Source of the DNA: Lentinus brumalis | Taxonomy: Eukaryota > Basidiomycota > Agaricomycetes > Polyporales > Polyporaceae | Assembly: GCA_001792895.1 (NCBI GenBank) | Contig: MARA01000102.1 | Location: 1-33,324, forward strand | Direction: 5' to 3' | Length of the DNA stretch: 33,324 nt | Shown here: one piece after another, positions 8,901 to 19,466 of the stretch | How the letters are laid out: each line of letters begins with the position of its first letter | Position numbering within the stretch: the stretch's first letter is position 1 | The notes under the pieces: model-generated | The model's input: the letters and a program-made list of their open reading frames with translations, nothing else | Database searches by the model: none | Told to the model about the DNA's origin: nothing | Program-made: the position numbers and the translations under genes

Positions 8901-9596
8901 CCCTTCCTGCCTGCATACTACTCACCACCGCTAGAGGCTGTCAGCTTGCAGGAACAATACAAGGAATCAGTACTGTAGAGCATGCAAGCTCCCGTGAGGT
9001 AGGCCGAGGTCCGACATCATCCGCGGAATTTATGTGGGTACCGATCAGTACCTTCTCGAAGCATGGTACGTATTATTCCTCGTTGCTAAGGGTCCCATGC
9101 TCGTGGGCAACCACTCCCTTGGACTGCACATTCAGCAGAATCCCATCCATTGCCATACTGCAAGCCTGCAGTCTTGTAGAGGTATACCATAGTTAATGAG
9201 CCTCAGTCTGAGTGAGAGTTCTTTGTGTGCAGTAGAGCACCAGGGCAACACAGGTCTCTACTATGAACTAGGCTAGCGTAAGTCCCAAGCTGCCCTCGAA
9301 AGATTTAGGGAAGTTCTACCAGCGCTCCGTTGTGTCGTGCATGCACAGAAGCACCTTGCACCTATCACGTAACCTCTTCAGCAGCTGCGGCGAGATTCTG
9401 CGCCGCACGCTCCCACGGAATATCCAGATAGCCTGACCTAGTTCACGCTTACGTTCTGTTTACATCTTTGGAAACCAGCTTGCATTGACTCCTCGATCAT
9501 TACACATCATTTACCTCCTAGCTCGGACGACTACCGGCAGAATCCGCACGTCGATCTCGACTCGACAGCAAGGCTCCTCCTTCCTTACTACTCACC
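8901..9596. promoter_or_regulatory. Gene-free, highly conserved upstream region of the plus-strand gene (unit 1)
   Basis: About 700 bp with no convincing ORF, lower in GC than the rest, ending at the CTCACCATG start of the plus-strand gene. Units 1 and 2 differ here almost only by indels of 1-5 nt. It presumably holds the promoter and 5' leader. Two possible leader introns or splice-like sites (a GCGTAAGT at 9277) are visible but unpaired. I see no clear TATA box. Equivalents are 20311-20993 and 31706-32396. Confidence 0.35.
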
Positions 9597-11797
9597 ATGT
9601 CCCCGCCCACCATTCACCTCCCGACCTCGCCACTACCGACTAGCTGCACCGTGGCACCGTCGAGCGCAGGACTCAAGATCCCACTGCTAGTCAGCTGTCC
9701 TCCGTCGCCGTGAGACGTCTCGTGGTAGCACGCATTTGCCTTCCTCTCCTGTCTCATCCACTCACCACATCTCTTCAGCCTCGGGAATTTGAAGCAAGCT
9801 CGTGGCCCATCCCACGTCAGATTGAGATCAGCGACGCGTCGACGCATGTCAAAAGTCGCGTTCTCTAGAGGTGAGCGTAGTCGCGGTGCGCGCATACACC
9901 TCAGTTTGCATGGGTTGACTGACCTTCCTTCGTCGCCGGTTACAGGATTACGGCGGCAACCGCTCATCTGGACGAACACGGCTCCTGCGGCAAGCTTCAG
10001 TCGGGCTCCCTGCGTAAGCACGGACCTCATGGCAACGGCAAACCAGCGCATGGGATAAGAGCCAGTGTCTCCTCACCTCAACACGAGTTCTGGGGCCGAG
10101 GAGGCATGAGGTAAATCATTCCCATCCTCGGCCGTCGTGCACCTGCTCACCTGTTCGCTTTCAACGTTGACGTGCACATTGCCGAAGACATCTGCCGCCG
10201 CTGTGAGCAGCGCAAGAGCGGGTCAAAGGGCTGCGCACGGCGTCCTGGACCTATTACTTCGCGCAAGTAAGTATTGGGACGTACCTAGCGTCGGATCGTA
10301 CATTGTTAACGTGGGTTTGCGACGCAGCAGACTGCCAGTGAGGTCTGCTCGAGAAGCAGCGCCGTGACGAGCGAGGTCCTGCGCAGCGGTGTCCAGACGC
10401 TCCCAGTAGTCGCCAGCAAGCTTAAGTCAGAGCAGCAAGTCGTCAAGCCCAGATCGCGACAGAAGACGAGCAAGTCCGTGTTCAAGACGCGAACAGAGCA
10501 TCCAGTCCGCGCTCACAGCCGTGCGACTTGCCTCTTTCGGATGCATGACGTCACGCGTGAGGGCGATCGAAGCGCACGCTCACCTTTCTCTTCCAGAACG
10601 CGTCCATCCCAGACAGCGAGCCCACAGACAAGCCCGCGAACAAGACGCAGGTGTCGCCGTCGCCGTCCCGTCCCTTGAAGCATCCGCGGTATGTATGACT
10701 CACCTCTTCTGCCGCCGCTGTCGTTGTCGTCGACAACTGACCTAGACTCGGACCTCGACAGTCTGGCAGCGCGATCTCCGCACGTCAAGTCGGCGCACAA
10801 TGCGCACATCGTCGCCGGGTGTGATGAGATAGAGGTACGTACCGATTTGAGTCGACGAGTCCTGCCAGAATCTGACCTACGTTGAGTTCAGCTGAATGTG
10901 CTGCAGCGAGATCGTCGCTGTATGCGTCGAAGACCATGAGATCGACGGAGGGAGGGAGGGAGAGCGGTCCGGCAGCGCGGGGTGATGGTGGATGGGAAAG
11001 GAAGACGGGCAGCGGCCTTCGCAGAAGGCGAATCGCGCCTGTCTCTGCAGGCGCCCATCTGTGCAGTGGCAGGCCAGGAACCGCAGAATGCGGTTCTGCT
11101 CTGCCTCCCTTATGGCACGCAAGCTCGTAAGTACAGAGTTTCATTTCGTCTCTTTGAAGCCGCTAACGACGCATCCTAAGATGGCGCTGTTGATGTGGCC
11201 GGGCACGGAGCAGCGGGCAGGCAGTCCGCTGCCACTCTTCTCTTGCGCTCCACTCTAGGATTGCAGGTGAGCATTCCGGACAGAATTTGAGACATATACG
11301 CACATACAGAGAGTACTCACTCGCGTAATTGCTCAGGCTGCTGGAAAGACCGTCTTCGGGCACTATGGCAGCGGCAAGCCAGCCAGAGAGTCTGGACGAC
11401 GCAATAGCGTCTTGATTGGTGAGTCGCTCTCCTTTCCCGGCAATACTAGAATTCGCACTCACATCTGTTCTTTCTCAGCTGTTCCGGGCGTACCCGACAT
11501 ACACGGGATCCGGACATGCCATTCGAATAGCCCGGTCGAGGTCGCGTGCAGTCCTGAAGGCTGCCCGGCAACGATTTGGCCGCTGCACGCTGGTACGACG
11601 GTGCTGTTTCGAATGCAGCGTCGGCGCGTTGCGAGCGGGCAGACGAAGTGCCGCGTATGGTCCTCCGGTGAGTCATCGACGCTGATGTGTCCAGGCTCGC
11701 GCTGGCTGACCATCGTCGCCCTGCAGTTTCACGCAAGTCGTCTAGCTGGCACTGTCCGCATAGCCCCGGGAACATCCTAACGGGACAGTTGCCGTGA
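9597..11797 (+). CDS. Multi-intron gene of unknown function (unit 1)
   Basis: The start ATG at 9597 sits in an ideal fungal context (CTCACCATGTCC). Well-supported introns: 10267-10327 (61 nt; GTAAGT, TTAAC, CGCAG), 11127-11180 (54 nt; GTAAGT, GCTAAC, CTAAG), 11267-11336 (70 nt), 11419-11478 (60 nt) and 11668-11726 (59 nt). From 10982 to TGA 11797 one frame is open across four introns with matching phases, giving stretches such as AAAFAEGESRLSLQAPICAV and AAGKTVFGHYGSGKP. The exon from 10328 is rich in K, S and Q (VVASKLKSEQQVVKPRSRQK). The 5' exons (9597-9710 and 9780-10020) differ between units and I could not join them cleanly. No domain is recognised. The gene converges on the next unit's tRNase Z. 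Confidence 0.5.
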
Positions 11798-12357
11798 TCA
11801 AGCTGGCAGCGGGATGACGGGCTCAGCAGCCGGACTTGCGTGAGCTATCCGTGATGCTCTCCTGCGAGGTTTCCGGATACTGATGTTTGTTTCCCGGCAG
11901 ATATCGGAGGGGACGTCCCACGCGCACGTCGCCGGTGTCCAGCACCGCCAGCGCGGCGGATGCGAGAGATGTCGGCCGGCGGACGGCGGGGTAGAGAGCA
12001 GGCGAGGAGCAGCAGCAGCGAGCGGCGGAGGGCATCTCGTAGTGTACTTGCGCGTAGCTAGACGCAATCGAGAGATTTCCAGAAACCTCGAGGTGTGCCA
12101 GCGAGACGACGCAGGAGGGACGGAGCGGAGGCAGCGGGCTGAGCGCTGAGCAGCCGCAGCCGATGCAGATGCAGACGCACTCCGAGCTTCTAGCGGCGAG
12201 ATGCAGAAGAGGCAGGACGCCCAGAAAAACAGACATACGGGCAGCGGGGGGGCAGAAAAATATATTTCCTGGGACGAGTGTACATGTGTGTTCTCCTGCC
12301 GTCCTCCTGCCCGCGACACAATTTCTGTGCGCACTTCCTGTCCCACTCCAACCACCG
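11798..12357. other. Convergent intergenic stretch between the plus-strand gene and tRNase Z
   Basis: About 560 bp between the stop of the plus-strand gene and the stop of the tRNase Z fragment. Open frames exist on both strands, for example a minus-strand frame ending SSRKSGC near 11823 and a plus-strand GT-AG pair around 11860-11912. None connects to a recognised gene. An AT-rich AAAATATATTT core near 12256-12266 is the most AT-rich spot and could serve 3'-end formation. The unit joint at 12073/12074 lies here without any visible mark. Confidence 0.4.
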
Positions 12358-13974
12358 CTACTGCTGCCCAGCCATCTGCCCAGTATCTGCCCAGTGATCT
12401 GCCCAGTGACTCCCTAACGATTCGTTTGTTTCTCTGGCAGCACAGACGCATCGGGCATCGGGCATCGGGCATCGGGCATCGGCGCGGATCGCCGCACGCG
12501 CACTCGGGCCTGGCGCACCGGGAGCACGCTGCACACGACGCACAGGAACGGCGTGCAGAGGATGCTCCTTCCGGATGTTCTCGTCCTTGGAACGGTACTT
12601 GGCGAAGAACGGCGAGTCGGTGAATGAAGCGAGAAGAGAGGGAATGTGTGCAGGCGTCGGTACGTCAAGGATCAGAACAGCCTGCCGACTATTAAGTTGT
12701 GTAACCCATTGCCCATCGCGAGTAGACTCACCTGTGGTGCCTCGCTAGGTCCAACACACTCTTCAGGTCGAACAGTGCGTTGTATCTTCCCACCCTGCCC
12801 ATCGTCCACCTCGAAGGTAACCGTCTCTCCCTTGGTCAGGCGCCCGCGCAAAGGCCCGCGAACACCGAGTTCCTCAGCCTTCTTGACGTCGAATTTGCCG
12901 CGTACACTTGGACCGACACACAGGTAGCCAAGCGTAGGCAACGTCGCAGGATCGACGCCTCCACCGGCGACAAGACCGGGCAGTCGCGCGTACTTGCGGT
13001 CAGGAGCGAACGTCATGTTCGGCGGCGGCGGCGGCTCGTCGGCGGGTTCTTGGAGTGCGTTTGCTCTCCGCTTCGCCCCCTTCGATGTCGATGGGTCCGC
13101 TTTCGGTGGCGGCTGCATCGGGAACATCTCCTGCAACATAAGCTTCCGCCATTCCTGTGCGTCCGCGCCGGTAAGGCTCGTTGGGTTGAAGTTCTCTCTC
13201 CGCGCCTGCACGGACAGGGTAGGCGATACGGGGACGTGGACTCAACAGCGCGGTCAATGAGTGGAGGAGTGGACCGTTTGGACGCGGTGGGAGGAGAGGC
13301 CGATCGCTTCCTCTTGAGTGGGCGTGCGAAGGCTCCCCGATATCGACCCCGTCGACAGAAGGATACAAGGGTATCGAATAGACCGAGAGATTTTCGTCCT
13401 TGAAGACCGGGGAGGGCGAAGCGGCCGGTTGTGCACTGACCACAGCGGTTGGTGCCTCGACTGCCTTGACAACCATAGTCGAACTACACACACGCTTGAG
13501 AATTTGCAACAGAGATATAGTAGGAGTCACGAACCGGTATGTGTAGCTGCGCATCGTGGCGAGGTAGTGCATAAGACCATACGGGCCCACAATGTCGATT
13601 GCAGGCACTGCCGCGTCTGCGCACAACATCAACAGGCCTATAGACACGGCGTATCAGCGTCACGTAGATTGTACATGGAGACGAGGGACGCCTCGCGTTC
13701 GCTCGGCGGGTCGATGGGCTGTAGCCACAGACCGGACGTCCACACGACGCGCATGGGATGAACACGTACCTGGCACCCCACCGCACCTATGCGTCCCAGC
13801 AGCGGTCACAAAAAGCCCCTTCGTCTTCCTGATAGAATGGTGGCTCTGCAGCCATGCACGGCCCATGCCCTCGCTTGCATTGAAGATGTACTTGGCGGTT
13901 CCGAAGTTCACGAGCAGAGTCGGCTCGGTGTCGGACGTGGCGCCAGTGAGCACGGACACGTTCCAGGCAGACAT
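12358..13974 (-). CDS. TRZ1: tRNase Z long form, N-terminal half only (unit 2, interrupted)
   Basis: Same gene as at 470-2560. Exon 1 is 13770-13974 (205 nt), intron 1 is 13638-13769 (132 nt), exon 2 is 12732-13637, intron 2 is 12682-12731 (50 nt), and exon 3 starts at 12681. The splice phases join in frame (G|GC after GGVPG; phase 0 before VLILDVP). One C is missing near 13327 compared with units 1 and 3, shifting the frame after DGVDIGEPS. The segment around NMTFAPDRKYARLPG reads in frame here but not in unit 1. Family similarity ends near 12545, just after FFAKYRSKDENIRKEH. The frame then runs through an ATCGGGC heptamer repeat to a stop at 12358. The product would be about 430 residues, against roughly 800 or more in full long forms, and lacks the catalytic half. 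Confidence 0.85.
12449..12483. repeat. ATCGGGC heptamer minisatellite (unit 2, 4 repeats)
   Basis: Four consecutive GCATCGG/ATCGGGC heptamers at the 3' end of the tRNase Z fragment. On the minus strand they encode an artificial-looking repeat (PDARCPMPDAR). A second, looser repeat (CTGCCCAGT) follows at about 12365-12408. Confidence 0.85.
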
Positions 13975-14412
13975 GGTGAGGGTTCCTCCAGTATGCGGCC
14001 CAGGAGTGAGGTCAGGATGAGGACGAGGCGGCCGACGAGAGGCTAGGGTGGCAAGGGGGCGGAGGGACTGAGCAATCCTACGGCATATCCAAGCCAGATT
14101 GCCACAGAGTCGCGGGCAATGGGAGACACCGCGAGCGCAACAGAAGCCTGATGATACAAGCTCTTAGAGGAGAATCCACGCCGCAGTATGACAGGCAGAG
14201 AGTCGAGTCAAAGTGGTCGCGCGCCCGCAAATTCTGCGTCGGGCAGACGCTTTCGGAAGTCCCGTTGCCTGATTAGTCGCTCGCGTCCGCTGCCTCCTCC
14301 CTCGATCCCGCCTGCTAGCACACATCGCTCACGCCCATGTCAACTCGTTACAGACCCGTATCGCGGCCGCTGCACCTTCACCTTTCTGCCACAGGCAAGC
14401 TACGCCCACGCC

Positions 14413-14948
14413 ATGCACATACACTCCAATTTGCCAGGTGCGTACTCCCTATCTCAGACATATCGTACATGACACTGACGCGTTGCTGCAATAGTCCAAG
14501 TTGCTCTGCCGGGCCTAGCCACGTTCACATCGCGTCCTACCGCCCACGTCCACTGTCCGCCCACTGGACCCTCTCGATTGTCGGAAACACGCCAGAACGC
14601 GCCCCAAACCGACGCACGGCCGCCAAGACGTGTTTGCTCGCGCGCGCGCGACAAAATCGCATACCACACCCGCCCATTCGCCCGCACACAAGCGCAACAT
14701 GGCGCATTCGATAGCTGCACAATACGCGAACCGAGGGATATTGTTGTCTTGATAAACGGCGCACGGTACGTCGTGCTATCGTCGATTCACTGCTAACCCG
14801 CGCTCCATTTCCCAAATCACTCGTCCGTATCCCCCGCATCAGCGTACAAGCAACTCCCACAGCCTCCCGTGAACCTCCCTGCGACAGGCCGAAGCGGGTT
14901 TGCGCCGATCCGAGGAGGTCGGAAATCGCGCTCGGAGTCGCCGTTTAA
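14413..14948 (+). CDS. Spliced ORF of unknown function, ~133 aa (unit 2 version)
   Basis: Exon 1 is 14413-14437, exon 2 is 14495-14765 and exon 3 is 14843-14948, with introns 14438-14494 (57 nt; GTGCGT, CTGAC, ATAG) and 14766-14842 (77 nt; GTACGT, GCTAAC, CATCAG). Phases are compatible and the frame is open from ATG to TAA. Exon 2 ends in a protein-like stretch (TIREPRDIVVLINGAR). Relative to units 1 and 3, exon 2 lacks about 46 nt containing an in-frame stop, so this continuous frame exists only in unit 2. It may be a decay product and not the ancestral gene. In unit 3 the region around exon 1 and its donor is replaced (about 25760-25830). I do not recognise a family. Confidence 0.35.
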
Positions 14949-15179
14949 TGGCGCACTCAAGCACGACCTCGACTTCCCGGCCGACGCACGCTCACGCCGC
15001 CGACCGAGCCATCTACTGCACGACAAACAGACGTCAACGGCTCCACCGATACGCTGGATACAGCATGCGGGAGCCGGAACGACCGCTTCGACATCCTCGT
15101 CCCTCGGCCAACCTCGTCTACTCGAACCGCCCTAGCACATCCAGTTCCCGCCCTATCACCCTCCAACCAAGTGCTACAA

Positions 15180-16150
15180 GCTACGCTGAACGTTTCTTAT
15201 CAAAGCGTTTACCTCTCGCGTCGATCCGAGCGGGTCTCAAAATCGGCCAAAAGTGCGATTTCATTGCACTTTCGCCGCCCCGCCCGCTCCCGCCGACTCT
15301 CCCACACGTCCTCCGCCTCCGGACGGCCGGCAGACACCTCAAAAGTGCTGCACCAGTCCTCCCGCCTATGAACGGCCGAGCTGCGCGCTGCGCGGACGAG
15401 TTCCCAAACCTCGTCGTCACCGCGGCCCGCGGGCACCTCCGCATGCTCGAACCGCCGTATCTCCCCCAATCGCACCCTCTCACCGTCAAACCGGGTGCTA
15501 TGGGCTACGTTGAACGTTTCCCGTCCACCCAGCACCATCTCGCGTCGATCCGGGCGGGTCTGTAAATCGGTCGAAAGTGCGATTTCATTGCACTTTCGCC
15601 GCCCGCCCGCTCGCGCCGACTCTCCCGGCCGTCTTCCGCACCCAGACGGCTGGCGGACAACTTGTATGTTCCGTACTGGTCCTCTAGCGTGTGCACGACG
15701 ACGCTGCGCGCCGCCCGGACGAGTTCTGCCATCTCGTCATCACCGTGGCCAGCGGTCACTCCCGGTCACTCGAACCCCCGTATCACTCCCGGTTCTCGCA
15801 CCATCGCCGTCAAACACGGCCCTACGGCCTACGTTGGACGTTTTCTGTCCAACCCAGTCCGTCTCGCGCGGATCCGAGCAGGTCTCAAAACCGCTCGAAT
15901 GTGCGATTTCATTGCACATTCGCCGCCCGCCCATTCTCGCCGACTCTCCCGCTCGCGCACCGCACCCGGACGGCCGCAAAACACATCGAACGCGGCGTAT
16001 AGTCCTCGAGACTATGTGCGACCACCTTGCGCACCGGTACGGCCGGTTTGAAAATCGAGTCCGCGGGCCAGCCCGAGCGGGTTGCCCGCCAGGTCAGTGT
16101 TCAGGCCGTATCTCGGCGGTCCCTCCCCGGATCTCCACGAAACCGGTTGA
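15180..16150. repeat. Degenerate ~325-bp tandem repeats with hairpins (unit 2)
   Basis: Same three-unit array as at 3779-4750, with hairpins at 15250-15272, 15572-15598 and 15896-15922. The stems and loops are unchanged from unit 1. Single-base indels at about 15468 and 15998 move the open frames on both strands relative to unit 1. Confidence 0.8.
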
Positions 16151-16215
16151 CCCGGCTACGCGAACACTAGCGCATTGAATCAAGGCTGTTTCGCGCGGAT
16201 CCGAGGAGGTCGCGA

Positions 16216-16477
16216 ATGTCGCGTTCGTGCCAGTGCGCTGCCCCGGACTCGCCACCGCTCTCCCGGCCGGTACGTCTCCCCGGCTGCCTCCAAATCACTC
16301 CGGGGGAAGGCTGTGGTACTCACGACTCCGCCTAACACGCTTTGGCAGCTGGAAGGCGACTCCTCAACATCGACCTCGACGCCGTCGACTGCCTCCGCGG
16401 GCAGGAGGACCGACCGGCCGTATCTCGACGACCGAGCATCAACCGCCCGCGCCGTCTGCTATCTCAGACTCAACTGA
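16216..16477 (+). CDS. Short spliced ORF, 60 aa, unknown (unit 2)
   Basis: Counterpart of 4817-5078, with exons 16216-16269 and 16349-16477 and intron 16270-16348. Sequence and splice signals are unchanged. The alternative longer frame continues to 16736 through the intron ending before 16606. Confidence 0.35.
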
Positions 16478-16665
16478 GCTCGGGCACTCGGTCTCAACCG
16501 CGCCGGACGCGTGCGTATACTCCGGGACAAGGTGCGAGCTCTCAGCATGGGTGCGTCCGCTCTGCCCGGCCATCTCTGCGTGTCATGCTCACGTTCTCCC
16601 CTTAGTCGGAACTCTGCACGGACGTCCTGAAACGAAGCCCGCGACCATCTTCGCTGCGTTCGACG

Positions 16666-17256
16666 GTGCGGCATGCGACGGAACGGCGCAGTTCACGGCG
16701 CGCACACCGTCAAGACACGCTCCCAACCGCCCGTGAGGTGCATGCCCCGGGCAATAGAACTGCCCGGCTCTCCGGCTCAACCAAACATGTGCGGTACCCA
16801 AACTCTCACAGCGACACCGTCGACGGCAAGAACTCGCCAATCCTGCCGGACGGCGTCGACTCGAAGCTCCGTAACGCCACGCGGAAACAAGAAGACCCGG
16901 AAACTCGTGCGCATTGCGCACTGCACACGTCTGCTGACACCTGCGTGCAAGCAGCCCGCAATCTCGAACAAGAGCACGAGAGCGTCCCACTCCCCGGACT
17001 CCGGAGCAACATACGAAGCCAGTACTGGCCAAACCGAGTCGAAACACGCCGCCTGGCGGACAGACTCACGAAGCAGAAACCGACACTGGACACAGAGGTC
17101 CGGAGCGCACCGCAGACGCAGAGCGTGCTCCGGGCATCTGCGACGCAGCGCAAGCCGGCGCGGGGGCGGGAAGACGGGCAAAGCAAGTCTCTATGTCGGC
17201 GACACTCGAGCACGGAGGCCGCTATAATGTACCTAACAGCGATTACTCACCAATAG
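16666..17256 (+). CDS. Open plus-strand frame, 196 codons, unknown (unit 2)
   Basis: Continuous from ATG to TAG and identical in unit 3. It contains lysine- and glutamine-containing stretches unusual for random GC-rich shadow frames (LRNATRKQEDPETRAHC, RLADRLTKQKPTLDTEV) and mostly G/C in third positions. It overlaps, in antisense register, the frame open in unit 1 at 5190-5798, so at most one is likely real. A plus-strand intron (ending before 16606) lies just upstream, which slightly favours this strand. The minus-strand gene's splice donor at 17251 favours the other. Confidence 0.3.
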   Translation: MRHATERRSSRRAHRQDTLPTAREVHAPGNRTARLSGSTKHVRYPNSHSDTVDGKNSPILPDGVDSKLRNATRKQEDPETRAHCALHTSADTCVQAARNLEQEHESVPLPGLRSNIRSQYWPNRVETRRLADRLTKQKPTLDTEVRSAPQTQSVLRASATQRKPARGREDGQSKSLCRRHSSTEAAIMYLTAITHQ

Positions 17257-18881
17257 ATCTTGCTTGCCGGACTGCTTGCGTGTGGCGGGACGCGCTTGGA
17301 CACGGGCTGGTCGGGGCGGGCTGGTCCGAGATGTGCAGAACCTCTTGACGGCGTGATTACGCACACCGGGCGTGGCGGGAGGCTGGATGCCTCCCGGCGC
17401 ATGAAGTGCCGAGAACCTGCAGTACTCGCAGTCAGTAGACAGATCACCGCAGAATACTATGAACCAGACTTACCTCTGCCGTTCGTGCAGTCGGCGTGGG
17501 CTGTCGTCCGAGCCCTGTCAAAGCCTCATGTCAGCCTGTGCCGCATGAAATCGAATGTGATGTTACCTTGAGCTGGCGGACATGCTCGCCCGGCGTGTGG
17601 AGATAGCGATCTTCGCGACTGCCAGTGAGTCCGAAGTCGCACAGGGCGCGATACACGAGCCTGCGACTTGCGAGGCTGAGTTATCGAAAGCGGCTGCAAT
17701 GAAAGGAGCAACCGTCAGCGTGCACAAAGTCCGTGAAAGGCTCGTGCGACTCACCGTCGCATCATTCGCCCGAAGCATGGCCGGCAGATCCTTGCAGTGC
17801 TGCGAGAGCGGCCGTGCACGATTCTGGCAGTCGTCCTTGGAGTCGACCGGCAAGTCCGTTGCAAGTACGTTCTATCGAGTTACTGACAGATCTGCTCGTC
17901 AGTCATGGCTCGAATGTTCTGCCAGTGGACAGAGCTGCAACGGTCGTGAAGTCAGTCGCTGCGGGCCGGCCTGGTGCGCAGACCCAAACGAACCAATGTT
18001 CACCATGGTATAGCAAGCACGACGGGCATATTGAAGGCTTGAATACGTCAATGTCAGGCATAGAAGTCGTTAAAGAGCTTGTACGAGTCGGCGTACCTTC
18101 CAGTGAGAGTTGTGAAGTAGTTGTCAAGTCGACAGGCATTCGTCTGGCGGCCCATCTGTGCGAAGCGCGTCAGCGCTGTTCCAATACTCGGAGCGGTAAG
18201 CCACGGACATGCAAAGCTGCCTGGTCGAGGCATAGCTCGTAACAGAAGTCTATCTTGGTAGTTCGAGAGCAGTATATGACGAGGTTCTGATAGATGTTGG
18301 TTAGCTAGGTGGACCGCGAATAGACGAACAATGTTGCGCTCACCTTGCGACATGCCGTGGCACACTCTGCGTGTAATCGGGTAAGGCTGGGAGGTACGAA
18401 GGCCGGGCACGGCCAGCTAGAACGAGCATGAGATCAGCGAAGGCGAGGAAACTGGAGGACGACAGTACTTCGTCGCTCGAGTAGCCCTGTTTAGACTACG
18501 GAGATGGTGATGTTAGTCCAGCGATCAACGAATGAATATGGTAGAAGGCGTACCTCTTGCAAGCATTGTGTCGAGATTTGAAGCTGTAACAGACGTTCAG
18601 CAAAGCTGTAGTATATGTGACGATGAGCACGAACTCACCGGTCAGCTTTCCGGCATGCGAATAGAGGGAGTAGCGGGGAAGAGTGGAGGAGCTGGCACTA
18701 TATGATCCATGACTCGGAGACGAGAAGGGCGAGTAGATCAAATAGAGATAGACCATGCGGAGTCGGAAAGGAGGAGGGGGGAGGTAACTCGAGAGCTCAG
18801 AGAAGAAACGGATATACAGTGATGATAGTACAAGCAGGACTACACATGTACGCCCGCACTGTAGAAGTCTCAGAGGGACAA
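17251..18881 (-). pseudogene. Diverged, start-less copy of the unknown minus-strand gene (unit 2)
   Basis: This is the counterpart of 5830-7469 but the most divergent part of the array. The start codon ATG is TTG here (18879-18881) and the fourth codon, CGA, is TGA. Several exons differ by many substitutions and indels, including a longer stretch near 17668-17700 that is absent from the other units. Some splice sites persist, such as the GTACGC-type donor near 18553, the GTAAGT donor near 17470 and the donor at 17250. The position matching the unit 1 stop reads CAG. A functional product from this start is unlikely; an alternative start cannot be excluded. Confidence 0.55.
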
Positions 18882-19150
18882 GGTATCTCGTAGCACGAAG
18901 GAGAGGCAGACAACAGAGGGGGACATAGCAGCAAAATGTATAGTAAGTAGTGTGTAAAAAATAGGAGATTGGAGATCACCCAGTATTGGGGGAGGTATGA
19001 GGGAGGGGACACGAGGGAATGGGTACGGGTGCGCGAGAGGAGTCGTCGAGATGACGGGATACTTATACATACACGTTCTGGACCTGCGAGTCACGGGCTC
19101 CAGAACTCTAACTTGTTGAATGTCCCAGGTTCGCACGAGCATGCGGGGAT
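17570..19150. other. Divergent tract in an otherwise near-identical array
   Basis: Compared with units 1 and 3, this stretch of unit 2 shows dense substitutions and indels, whereas sequence on both sides differs only by scattered small changes. Units 1 and 3 agree closely with each other across it. The tract spans most of the unknown minus-strand gene and its upstream GA-rich region. This is the pattern expected from a second allele or paralogue, or from gene conversion of the flanks. Confidence 0.75.
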
Positions 19151-19217
19151 GCCGACCAACCAGAGGGCGAGCGGTGAGACCGGGCGAGGGCAGGCGCAGC
19201 CAGACGGAGCAGAACGA

Positions 19218-19466
19218 CTAGCGCAGTTCCAGACGAACAAAGCTGTCTCGGCTCAGAGAAGATGCCTTCTCAACGTAATAGAGGCGCTGAGAACTTGATG
19301 GTTGTATTCCGGCTCCAAGTTTTGTCGGACAGTCGGCGCACGAAGGGACGAGGACAGGGTCCTCGAAAGCGAGCGTTCCGCGGTGTTTCGTGCATTCCAG
19401 GGCAATTCGGTACTTGCAGTATCCAGAGCTGCCAGGCTTTAATGGGGCTGTAGACGCTGACGCCAC
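19218..19466 (-). CDS. Possible exon or small ORF (unit 2), 82 codons
   Basis: Unit 2 counterpart of 7794-8045. It is open from an ATG at 19466 to the stop at 19218, with the conserved core around VLVPSCADCPTKLGAGIQ. The matching unit 3 frame is 30624-30809 with E-to-K in the core. Coding status is uncertain. Confidence 0.28.
   Translation of the reverse strand: MASASTAPLKPGSSGYCKYRIALECTKHRGTLAFEDPVLVPSCADCPTKLGAGIQPSSSQRLYYVEKASSLSRDSFVRLELR

Larger units (their letters stand above)
1..12073. repeat. Tandem segmental repeat, unit 1 (12,073 bp)
   Basis: The first bases of the window recur at 12074 and again at 23504, with the same gene order following each time, so this is unit 1 of a direct tandem array. 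It is about 640 bp longer than unit 2. Most of the excess lies in tRNase Z intron 1 (1562-2355, against 132 nt in unit 2). Elsewhere it differs from units 2 and 3 mainly by short indels. The start at base 1 is a window boundary, not a biological junction; no junction-specific sequence or target duplication is visible at 12073/12074. Confidence 0.96.

Noticed and set aside
8501..9596. tRNA gene in the gene-free segment
   Set aside because: I looked for A- and B-box motifs with a foldable cloverleaf and found none. GATCCAGGC near 8697 is part of a simple hairpin.
11413..11775. Minus-strand ORFs overlapping the 3' exons of the plus-strand gene
   Set aside because: They run through three well-formed plus-strand introns and have no splice signals of their own.
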